Shown here in pieces: positions 1-7,271 of a stretch of 64,000 nt of DNA. The notes under the pieces are model-generated. The model saw only the letters and a program-made list of their open reading frames with translations, ran no database searches and was not told the origin of the DNA. The position numbers and the translations under genes were made by a program. Origin of the DNA: Actinobacteria bacterium HGW-Actinobacteria-4 (lineage in GTDB: Bacteria > Actinomycetota > Actinomycetes > Actinomycetales > Demequinaceae); assembly GCA_002841315.1 (NCBI GenBank), contig PHEW01000006.1, positions 62,001 to 126,000 of the forward strand, in the 5' to 3' direction. Position 1 is the stretch's first letter; every line of letters begins with the position of its first letter.

Positions 1-455
1 AGGTGGTTCAGGAGCGGTTCGACCGGCTCCTGAACCTGCAACGAGAGATCTCACGGCAAGAGAACGCGGCGCTCGAAGGCAGGGTGGTGGAAGTGCTCGT
101 GCTTGATGGCGGGGGCCGCAAGGACGGGACATCGACGCGACTCAACGGGCGCGCACCCGACAACCGCCTGGTTCACTTCGCGGTAGCGCCGGGAGCTGAC
201 GTCCCGAGGCCGGGCGATCTGGTCACGGTTGCGGTCACTCATGGTGCACCGTCCCACTTGGTTGCCGACTCCGCCCTCGACGGCGGCACCTACGCGGTGC
301 GCCGGACCAAGGCGGGAGACGTGTGGGAGGCGGTCGCTGCCGGGGAACACTCGCATGGTGGTGGCGGATGTGGCGACGCGTGCGGCACCTCGAACGGCGC
401 GATTCCCGGCCCCGTCAACGTGGGACTGCCCACGCTACGGTCCGTTAGCGCGTGA
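1..455 (+). CDS. miaB: tRNA-2-methylthio-N6-dimethylallyladenosine synthase, C-terminal part (partial)
   Basis: Only the last ~150 codons are in the window; the 5' end lies upstream. The reading frame is already open at base 3 (VQERFDRLLNLQ), which matches the linker after the radical-SAM domain of MiaB. A TRAM-like RNA-binding beta domain follows (VVEVLVLDGGG through GDLVTVAVTHGAPSHLVAD). MiaB methylthiolates i6A37 of tRNAs reading UNN codons. The identification rests on this C-terminal region plus miaA beginning 10 bases downstream, whose product makes the i6A substrate. The radical-SAM CxxxCxxC motif is outside the window. The tail beyond the TRAM domain is Gly/His/Cys-rich and looks poorly conserved. 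Confidence 0.85.
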   Translation, partial: VVQERFDRLLNLQREISRQENAALEGRVVEVLVLDGGGRKDGTSTRLNGRAPDNRLVHFAVAPGADVPRPGDLVTVAVTHGAPSHLVADSALDGGTYAVRRTKAGDVWEAVAAGEHSHGGGGCGDACGTSNGAIPGPVNVGLPTLRSVSA

Positions 456-465
456 GGCGGGCTCG

Positions 466-1383
466 ATGAGCACGCCAGTCATCGCGATCGTGGGCGCCAC
501 TGCCACAGGGAAGTCGGCGGTGAGTCTCGCCCTCGCCAAACACCTGGGTGGCGAAGTCATCAACGCCGACTCCATGCAGTTCTACCGGGGCATGGACATC
601 GGCACGGCGAAGCTGTCGCTGCCCGAACGGGAAGGGATTGTCCACCACCAGCTCGACACGCTCGACGTGACCCAGGACGCCTCTGTTGCGCACTTCCAGG
701 AGGCGGCGCGCACGGACATTGACGACATTCACGACCGGGGCTTGAGAGCAATCATGGTGGGCGGCTCCGGGCTCTATGTGCGCGCAGTGCTCGACCACTT
801 CGACTTCCCAGGCACCGACCCTGACGTCCGTGCTCGCCTCGAGGCTCGCGCGGACGCCGAAGGCCCCGGGCTGCTCTATCAGGAGTTGGTCTCCAAAGAT
901 CCCGCCGCCGCAGCCAAGATGCAGCCTCAGAATGCCAAGCGCATTGTGCGTGCGCTGGAGGTGATCGAACTCACCGGCCAGGCTTTCAGTTCCTCCCTGC
1001 CCGTCCGCGAGTACTCACGCCCTGCCGTGCAGGTGGGTCTGAGGTTGCCGTACGAGACTCTGGATACGCGTATCAACCACCGCGTTGCCGACATGTGGGA
1101 GCGAGGGCTTGTGGACGAGGTGCGGCACCTCGAGGCCGAGGGATTGCGGGAAGGTGTGACGGCACGCCGCGCCGTGGGTTATGCCGAGACGCTTCGCCAC
1201 CTTGACGGAGAACTCGATGCCGCCCAGACGCAAGACCTCATCGCCCAGCACACGCGCCGGCTCGCACGCCGCCAGCACCGCTGGTTTGGGCCCGACGAAC
1301 GTGTCCGCTGGATTGACGCACCGCATGACGCAGACGACGTGGCGAGGGCAGCCCGCGATGCACTCGCTACCCTGGACTCATGA
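466..1383 (+). CDS. miaA: tRNA dimethylallyltransferase
   Basis: MiaA transfers the dimethylallyl group of DMAPP to N6 of A37 in tRNAs reading codons that begin with U. The 305-residue protein has a P-loop GATATGKS at residues 10-17, the substrate-binding stretch NADSMQFYRGMDIGTAK near 36-52, and a typical full length. The ATG at 466 was chosen over in-frame upstream starts because the MiaA family begins right at this hydrophobic P-loop strand (PVIAIVG). It follows miaB by 10 bases and overlaps dapF by 4 (ATGA), so the three are probably co-transcribed and both steps of A37 hypermodification are encoded together. Confidence 0.95.
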   Translation: MSTPVIAIVGATATGKSAVSLALAKHLGGEVINADSMQFYRGMDIGTAKLSLPEREGIVHHQLDTLDVTQDASVAHFQEAARTDIDDIHDRGLRAIMVGGSGLYVRAVLDHFDFPGTDPDVRARLEARADAEGPGLLYQELVSKDPAAAAKMQPQNAKRIVRALEVIELTGQAFSSSLPVREYSRPAVQVGLRLPYETLDTRINHRVADMWERGLVDEVRHLEAEGLREGVTARRAVGYAETLRHLDGELDAAQTQDLIAQHTRRLARRQHRWFGPDERVRWIDAPHDADDVARAARDALATLDS

Positions 1384-2270
1384 TGCAGCTTTCCGCCACC
1401 AAGGGCCACGGCACCGAGAACGACTTTGTGCTGGTCTTTGACGAGCAGGGGACCACGTCACTCAAACCCGCGCTGGTCCGGTATCTGTGTGATCGGCGCG
1501 CGGGAATCGGCGCCGACGGCGTGATCAGGGCGGTCCGCGCCGCACACGTACCCGAAGGTGCAGGGTTTGACGCCACCGCGTGGTTCATGGATTACTACAA
1601 TGCCGACGGCAGCACCTCCGAGATGTGTGGCAACGGCGCGCGCGTCTTTGCCGCCTTCCTCGAGCGCGAGGCCGGCGTTGACCTTTCCGAGGGCCTGGTG
1701 ATCGGTACCCGCGGGGGCGCACGCACTCTCAGGTCGCTGGGCGACGGTGACTACGCGGTGGGGATGGGCCCATGGTCTATCGCGGCCACGGAGGCTGGGT
1801 ACGACGCCGAGGTCACCGTGCCAGGACTTGACCAAGCGCGCCCCGGGCTCAGTGTTGACGTGGGCAACCCGCACACCGTGGTCGCGGTGGTCGACCACGG
1901 CGAGCTCGATGGCGCCGATCTATCCCGGCCACCCCTGGTCAACCCGCCGCCTCCGCACGGGACCAATGTGGAGCTCGTGGTGCCGATCGGAGAGACCACA
2001 GGTGCTGACGGTGAACGGCGCGGTCACGTGCGGATGCGCGTCCACGAACGTGGGTCAGGCGAGACTCGATCGTGCGGCACGGGCGCCTGCGCCGTAGCGC
2101 TTGCCGTGCGGTCGTGGGCTGGAGACGGCGCCCCCACGGTGTGGGACGTGGACGTACCGGGTGGTCGAGTCACGGTGAGGATCACGGGCGATCAAACCAT
2201 ACTCGAAGGGCCGGCGGTGCTGGTCGCGGACCTCACCATTACCATTCCGGCGGATGTAGCCTCTCGTTAA
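1380..2270 (+). CDS. dapF: diaminopimelate epimerase
   Basis: DapF interconverts LL- and meso-diaminopimelate in the lysine and peptidoglycan pathway. The 296-residue protein shows both catalytic cysteines in their family contexts: EMCGNGAR (Cys83) and SCGTGACA (Cys232). The substrate-binding strand GHGTENDFVL lies near the start. Two adjacent ATGs exist (1380 and 1383); the first gives the ATGA overlap with miaA. The 3' end overlaps the opposing methyltransferase gene by four bases. A miaB-miaA-dapF order is common in actinobacteria. Confidence 0.95.
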   Translation: MMQLSATKGHGTENDFVLVFDEQGTTSLKPALVRYLCDRRAGIGADGVIRAVRAAHVPEGAGFDATAWFMDYYNADGSTSEMCGNGARVFAAFLEREAGVDLSEGLVIGTRGGARTLRSLGDGDYAVGMGPWSIAATEAGYDAEVTVPGLDQARPGLSVDVGNPHTVVAVVDHGELDGADLSRPPLVNPPPPHGTNVELVVPIGETTGADGERRGHVRMRVHERGSGETRSCGTGACAVALAVRSWAGDGAPTVWDVDVPGGRVTVRITGDQTILEGPAVLVADLTITIPADVASR

Positions 2271-2896
2271 GTTCGCTTGAGGTGCAGCACCCGGAAACCC
2301 TTGGCGCTGCCTATTTTCTCGGTGGAACCCCACGGAACCCCAGCATCGTCCGACTGAACGCTGAGCCAGCTCGCAAGCGAGTCGGCACCCAGGTGCTTCT
2401 GCACCACGAGGTAGACGTCGCCGCCGCTGCGTACCCGGGGAATCCAGGCGGTGAGGAGATCGTGGAGCGCGGCCTTGCCTACGCGGATGGGTGGGTTGGA
2501 CCATAACGCGTCGAACGTTGCGTCGGCAGGGACTTGGCCGGGCGTGACGGCCTCGATTGGCGCTAGCGCCGCGCGAGATCTCACGCGCTCGACGTTGCGA
2601 CGCAGCAAGTCGAGTGCCCGTTCGTTGACGTCGACGGCGGTGACGCGTGCGCCGGGCTCGAGCAACGCGGCGGTGAGTGCCAGGGGTCCCCATCCACATC
2701 CGAGGTCCAGGATGTCGCCGGCAGGCGGCGGTGGAACGTGGCGCAACAGCACCGATGTCCCCAAGTCAATGTGCCCGGGAGAAAACACGCCGGGCGCGGT
2801 CTCGACATCGAACTGCTGGCCCGCGAGCGTCACGCTGATCAGGCGGCGCTGATCTGCTGACGCCGGCTGGGCGGTGAAATAGTGGTCCTCGCTCAC
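2267..2896 (-). CDS. RsmC-like class I SAM-dependent methyltransferase
   Basis: The gene encodes a small methyltransferase (MTS) domain protein of about 209 residues. It has the SAM-binding loop DLGCGWGPLAL, the acidic end of strand 2 (VTAVDVNERAL) and the catalytic NPPIR loop (SNPPIRVGKAALHDLL) typical of RsmC/RlmG-type 16S/23S rRNA m2G enzymes. It lacks the duplicated N-terminal domain of E. coli RsmC, as is usual in actinobacterial homologues. GTG 2896 is preferred: the product then begins SEDHYFTAQPAS as in homologues, and a TACGCT box lies 8 bases upstream. A TTG at 2938 would leave no room for the divergent hflX promoter. The exact rRNA target cannot be told from sequence. Confidence 0.8.
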   Translation of the reverse strand: MSEDHYFTAQPASADQRRLISVTLAGQQFDVETAPGVFSPGHIDLGTSVLLRHVPPPPAGDILDLGCGWGPLALTAALLEPGARVTAVDVNERALDLLRRNVERVRSRAALAPIEAVTPGQVPADATFDALWSNPPIRVGKAALHDLLTAWIPRVRSGGDVYLVVQKHLGADSLASWLSVQSDDAGVPWGSTEKIGSAKGFRVLHLKRT

Positions 2897-2948
2897 AGTC
2901 AGCGAGCGTACCGCGCCGCGCGCTGCCGGGTGAGACAATGGGGTCAGG

Positions 2949-4460
2949 ATGAGCGAACCAACACCAGCACTTGACCCTCACAAGGGAGAGCCCGAGCAAA
3001 CGCGCGCCGATGCCGTGATCGCGCGGGTGTTGTCGCGCGCGGGCACCGCGGTGGGTGCCACGGCAGACGTTGCCAATGACTACGACGGCGACCAGTTGGA
3101 CCGTGAAGAGCGGGCCGCGTTGCGCCGCGTCGGAGGGCTCAGCACTGAGCTCGAAGACGTCAGTGAAGTCGAGTACCGCAAGCTGCGCCTTGAACGCGTA
3201 GTGCTCGTGGGGCAATGGTCACGCGGCACCGTCGAAGAAGCCGAGGTGGGTCTACGCGAACTCGCGGCCCTCGCCGAGACCGCGGGATCCGAGGTCTTGG
3301 ACGGCGTTCTCCAACGGCGCGCCAATCCGGACCCCGCCACGTACATCGGCTCCGGCAAGGCCAAAGAAGTTCGTGACATCGTCGCCGCACTCGGCGCCGA
3401 CACCGTGGTTGTCAACGACGACCTCGCTCCAAGTCAGCGCCGCGCGCTCGAAGACGTGGTCAAGGTGAAGGTCATTGACCGCACCGCGCTGATCCTCGAT
3501 ATCTTCGCTCAGCACGCCAAGTCCAAGGAGGGCAAGGCCCAGGTGGAACTGGCGCAACTCGAGTACTTGTTGCCGCGCTTGCGCGGTTGGGGTGACTCGA
3601 TGTCCCGACAGGCCGGTGGCCAGGTGGGTGGCGCCGCGGCGGGCATGGGCTCCCGCGGTCCAGGTGAAACCAAGATCGAGCTGGATCGGCGTCGAATCCG
3701 CATCCGTATGGCGAAACTGCGCCGGGAAATCAAGGCGATGGAGCCTGCGCGTGCCGTGCGTCGAGACAAGCGGCTGGCGTTGCCCAACGTCGCGATCGTC
3801 GGCTATACGAATGCCGGAAAGTCATCGTTGCTTAACCGCATTACGGGAGCCGGCGTGCTGGTCGAGAACTCACTGTTCGCGACGCTTGACCCCACGGTGC
3901 GGCGCACCCACACCCCGGATGGGCGCGAGTTCACGGTCTCGGACACCGTGGGCTTCGTGAAGGATTTGCCCCACCAACTGGTCGCCGCATTCTCGTCCAC
4001 GCTGGAAGAGGTCGCGAACGCGGACCTGATGCTCCACATCGTCGATGCCTCCCACCCTGACCCGGAAGGGCAAATCACCGCCGTGCGCACTGTCCTGGCC
4101 GACGTTCCCGGGGCTGCCAAGGTGCGCGAAGTGCTGGTCCTCAACAAGTGCGACATCGCCGATCCCGAGACGTTGATGCGCCTGCGGGGGCGTACCGAGA
4201 CCACGATCGAGGTATCTGCGCTCACTGGCGAGGGTCTTCCCGAGCTCATGGACTTGGTGGCCCGCGAACTGCCGCGACCTACCGAAAGGGTTGAGTTGCT
4301 TGTGCCGTACACGCGCGGCGACCTGCTCAGCGAAGCGCATGAACATGGCGAGATCATCGAAGAGAGTCACGGCGAGCACGGGACGATGTTGACCGCGCTC
4401 GTCGACCAGTCGCTCGCGGCGCGCCTGCGGGAAGCCGCAGGCGCGGCCGCCTCCACGTGA
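2949..4460 (+). CDS. hflX: GTPase HflX
   Basis: HflX is a ribosome-associated GTPase that splits stalled 70S ribosomes under stress. The 503-residue protein has the HflX N-terminal domain with the glycine-rich linker GMGSRGPGETKIELDRRRI near 235-254. The G domain follows: G1 GYTNAGKS (285-292), DPTVRRT, G3 DTVGFVKDLP and G4 NKCD. The N-terminal ~70 residues are variable and acidic. A GACAAT box ends 9 bases before the ATG, so the leader is probably very short. The 3' end overlaps the following helicase gene by 4 bases. Confidence 0.95.
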   Translation: MSEPTPALDPHKGEPEQTRADAVIARVLSRAGTAVGATADVANDYDGDQLDREERAALRRVGGLSTELEDVSEVEYRKLRLERVVLVGQWSRGTVEEAEVGLRELAALAETAGSEVLDGVLQRRANPDPATYIGSGKAKEVRDIVAALGADTVVVNDDLAPSQRRALEDVVKVKVIDRTALILDIFAQHAKSKEGKAQVELAQLEYLLPRLRGWGDSMSRQAGGQVGGAAAGMGSRGPGETKIELDRRRIRIRMAKLRREIKAMEPARAVRRDKRLALPNVAIVGYTNAGKSSLLNRITGAGVLVENSLFATLDPTVRRTHTPDGREFTVSDTVGFVKDLPHQLVAAFSSTLEEVANADLMLHIVDASHPDPEGQITAVRTVLADVPGAAKVREVLVLNKCDIADPETLMRLRGRTETTIEVSALTGEGLPELMDLVARELPRPTERVELLVPYTRGDLLSEAHEHGEIIEESHGEHGTMLTALVDQSLAARLREAAGAAAST

Positions 4461-6406
4461 GTGAGGACATCCCCAAGCTCCTGAACCTCGCTGTCACCGC
4501 GCTGGGTGGTCAGCAGCGCGACGGGCAGACGGCGATGGCGATGGCGGTGGCTGCGGCACTTGAAGACGGCTCTCATTCGCTGATTCAAGCCGGCACCGGA
4601 ACCGGCAAGTCGCTGGGGTATCTGGTGCCCGCCGTGGCCTACGCCGTCCGAACCAACTCGCGCGTCATTGTGTCCACGGCCACCTTGGCGTTGCAGCGCC
4701 AAGTGGTGGTGAAGGACTTGCCACTGGTGGCGGATGCGCTCGCCGACGCCCTCGGTGAAAGGCCACGTGTGGCGCTGCTCAAGGGGCGTAGCAACTACCT
4801 GTGCAAGCACAAGATCGCCGGGGGATACCCGGAGCCCGATGACGACACCCTGCCCATCGTCGCTGGCCCCACCAGCGAACTCGGCAAGCAGGTGGTGCGC
4901 CTCAACGCATGGGCTGAGTCCACGGACACGGGGGATCGGGACGACTTGACTCCCGGGGTCTCCGCTCGCGCGTGGGCCCAGGTGAGCGTGAGCGGCAGGG
5001 AGTGCCTGGGTCAGAAATGCCCGGTCGCGCAACAGTGCTTCTCCGAGGCGGCAAAGGACAAGGCTCGCAAGGCGCACGTGGTGGTGACCAACCACGCGAT
5101 GCTTGGCATTGAAGCCACCGGCAACGACGTCCTTGGTGAACACGATGCTTTGATCATCGACGAAGCTCATGAACTGGTGTCGCGGATCACGTCGGCAGCC
5201 ACGCATGAGCTCACGGTGGCGCGCGCCGATGCTGCGGCGCGATCCGCGCGGCGGTGCGGTGTGACCACCGACCAGATGGATAGGGCGGCGCGTGGGCTCG
5301 ACCACGCGTTGGGGGAGTGCTCACCAGGACGCTTGCGGCTTGGACTGCCGGAGTCGCTCGCCACGGCGGTCGCGCTTCTTCGCGACGGCACTCGGCACAC
5401 ATTGACCGAGGTCGGCAAGGTCGCCAAAGAGGCATCGTCAACGGCGCAGGTGGCCGTCTCGGTGCTCACCGAGGTGTTCGAGATATGTGAAGAGCTCCTG
5501 GGGGAACATGGGCGCTACGTGATTTGGCTCGCGCCACCCGATGGCGAGTATGACTCACAAGCCGCGACCCGTGTCGTCGCCGCCCCGCTGGATGTTGCCG
5601 GATTGATCCGCCACCAGTTGCTGGGGGAGAAGGCTGCGGTGATGACCTCGGCCACCCTCGCGCTGGGAGGCACGTTCGACGCCATGGCGCGCCACCTCGG
5701 CGTTGACACGCCGGTCACCCTCGATGCGGGTAGCCCCTTTGACTATCCATCGGCGGGGGTTCTCTATGTGGCCGCGCACCTGCCCAAGCCCGGCATGGGT
5801 GGCATCGCCGAGGAAGCTCTCGACGAGCTTGCCGCACTCATCACCGCCGCTGGCGGAAGGACGCTCGGATTGTTCTCGTCGCACAAGGCTGCGGCACGCG
5901 CCGCGGAAGCCATGCGCGAGCGGCTCGACGTGCCGATCCTCTACCAACTCGACGACCAGGTCTCCACCCTGGTCGCTCAGTTCAAGGAGGATCCGCGCGC
6001 GTGCTTGTTCGGATCAACGACGCTCTGGCAGGGCATCGATGTGCCTGGACCTACGGCGTCGCTCGTGGTGATCGATCGCATCCCGTTCCCGCGGCCCGAT
6101 GATCCTGTCACTCAGGCCCGGACGGAGGCAACCGCGCAGGCTGGTGGGAACGGGTTCATGGCGGTCTCGGCCACCCACGCCGCGCTGATGCTCGCGCAAG
6201 GCGCGGGACGCCTGATCCGATCCCACACTGACAGGGGAGTGGTGGCGATCCTTGACTCGCGGCTGGCAACGGCGCGCTACGGTGGGTTCCTTGCGCGCTC
6301 GATGCCACCGTTGTGGCCCACGAGCGACCGCGAGGTGGCGTTGGCCGCGCTACGCAGGCTTGACGCCTTGGCCGCGCCGGCGGTCGGAGTCGAGACGCAC
6401 GACTGA
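4457..6406 (+). CDS. DinG/XPD-type ATP-dependent DNA helicase
   Basis: This is a superfamily 2 helicase of the DinG/YoaA class, 649 residues. Walker A (AGTGTGKS) lies at about 45-52 and the DEAH box (IIDEAHEL) near 233. Four cysteines between them (Cys116, then ECLGQKC and QQC near 178-189) match the [4Fe-4S] cluster domain of DinG/XPD. The C-terminal helicase half contains LFGSTTLWQGIDVPG and QGAGRLIRSHTDRG. Such enzymes unwind 5'-3' at R-loops and forked DNA. It starts with GTG inside the hflX stop codon (GTGA), indicating coupling. No exonuclease domain is fused, unlike Firmicutes DinG. Confidence 0.9.
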   Translation: MSEDIPKLLNLAVTALGGQQRDGQTAMAMAVAAALEDGSHSLIQAGTGTGKSLGYLVPAVAYAVRTNSRVIVSTATLALQRQVVVKDLPLVADALADALGERPRVALLKGRSNYLCKHKIAGGYPEPDDDTLPIVAGPTSELGKQVVRLNAWAESTDTGDRDDLTPGVSARAWAQVSVSGRECLGQKCPVAQQCFSEAAKDKARKAHVVVTNHAMLGIEATGNDVLGEHDALIIDEAHELVSRITSAATHELTVARADAAARSARRCGVTTDQMDRAARGLDHALGECSPGRLRLGLPESLATAVALLRDGTRHTLTEVGKVAKEASSTAQVAVSVLTEVFEICEELLGEHGRYVIWLAPPDGEYDSQAATRVVAAPLDVAGLIRHQLLGEKAAVMTSATLALGGTFDAMARHLGVDTPVTLDAGSPFDYPSAGVLYVAAHLPKPGMGGIAEEALDELAALITAAGGRTLGLFSSHKAAARAAEAMRERLDVPILYQLDDQVSTLVAQFKEDPRACLFGSTTLWQGIDVPGPTASLVVIDRIPFPRPDDPVTQARTEATAQAGGNGFMAVSATHAALMLAQGAGRLIRSHTDRGVVAILDSRLATARYGGFLARSMPPLWPTSDREVALAALRRLDALAAPAVGVETHD

Positions 6407-6424
6407 GAGCTCTGTTCGCGCCGC

Positions 6425-6449
6425 TATGATCGGTATAGCAAGCGCTTGC
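6425..6449 (+). promoter_or_regulatory. candidate promoter with LacI-family operator
   Basis: A -10-like TATGAT (6425-6430) is followed at 6438-6449 by the perfect 12-bp palindrome GCAAGCGCTTGC, the classic CG-centred shape bound by LacI/GalR-family sugar regulators. Its place just downstream of the -10 suits repression of the beta-phosphoglucomutase/GH65 operon. A convincing -35 is not seen. No LacI-family regulator gene is in the window, so the repressor must be encoded elsewhere. Confidence 0.65.
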
Positions 6450-6518
6450 GAAAGGCTGCGGCATCGTGAGCTCCAGGCCCCCTCGTGGGCCACGACGAAC
6501 ACACCCCAGGAGTACCCA

Positions 6519-7271
6519 TTGACTTCACGTCGCCTCGACTGGACCATTCCACAGGCCCCTACGCGCAGTTTTGGCGCGGCACTCTTTGACCTGGACGGCG
6601 TCCTCACACCAACGGCGGATGTTCACATGGCTGCATGGCGGCGCATGTTCACCGGGTACTTTGTCACCCATGGTGTGACGCCTGCGTACTCGGACGAAGA
6701 CTACTTCGCCTATGTAGACGGCAAGCCGCGCTACGACGGCGTACGCGCCTGTCTTGCCTCGCGAGGCATTGTGCTTCCGGAAGGGCACCCAGATGATCCC
6801 GCGGGAGACGGCACCATCTGTGCTCTTGGCAATGCCAAGAATGACGCGTTCAATGAGGTGCTGGCTGACGAAGGCGTGGAGCCTTATCCCGGCTCCGTGG
6901 CGCTACTCGATCACCTCGAGACCCTCGGAACGCCCATGGCAGTCGTGTCGAGTTCGCGTAATGCTGCCGATGTCTTGAAGGTCGCAGGGCTTGCTCACCG
7001 CTTCACCGTGGTGGTCGATGGCAAGGTGGCCGCCCATGAGGCGATCGCGGGCAAGCCAGCGCCAGATACCTACGAGTACGCGGCGCGCCTGCTGGGCGTC
7101 GACACCACGGACTGCGTTGTCGTCGAAGACGCGATCTCGGGAGTCCAAGCGGGTGCCGCTGGCGACTTCGCGCTGGTCGTCGGCGTGGACAGAGGCGCGG
7201 GCGCGGAGGACCTTCTGCTTCACGGCGCCGCAGTGGTGGTGTCGGACCTTGGGGAGTTGATGGAGAAGTGA
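6519..7271 (+). CDS. beta-phosphoglucomutase, HAD superfamily
   Basis: This 250-residue HAD hydrolase-fold protein carries DLDGVLT with the nucleophile Asp24 and general acid Asp26, the SSS loop (VVSSSRN), the lysine loop GKPAPDTYEYA and the acidic VVEDAISGVQAG motif, all in beta-phosphoglucomutase order. It would convert beta-glucose-1-phosphate to glucose-6-phosphate. TTG 6519 is chosen because AGGAG (6508-6512) sits 6 bases before it and the fold begins soon after; no nearer ATG exists. The 3' end overlaps the GH65 phosphorylase gene by 4 bases, so product and consumer of beta-G1P are coupled. Confidence 0.88.
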   Translation: MTSRRLDWTIPQAPTRSFGAALFDLDGVLTPTADVHMAAWRRMFTGYFVTHGVTPAYSDEDYFAYVDGKPRYDGVRACLASRGIVLPEGHPDDPAGDGTICALGNAKNDAFNEVLADEGVEPYPGSVALLDHLETLGTPMAVVSSSRNAADVLKVAGLAHRFTVVVDGKVAAHEAIAGKPAPDTYEYAARLLGVDTTDCVVVEDAISGVQAGAAGDFALVVGVDRGAGAEDLLLHGAAVVVSDLGELMEK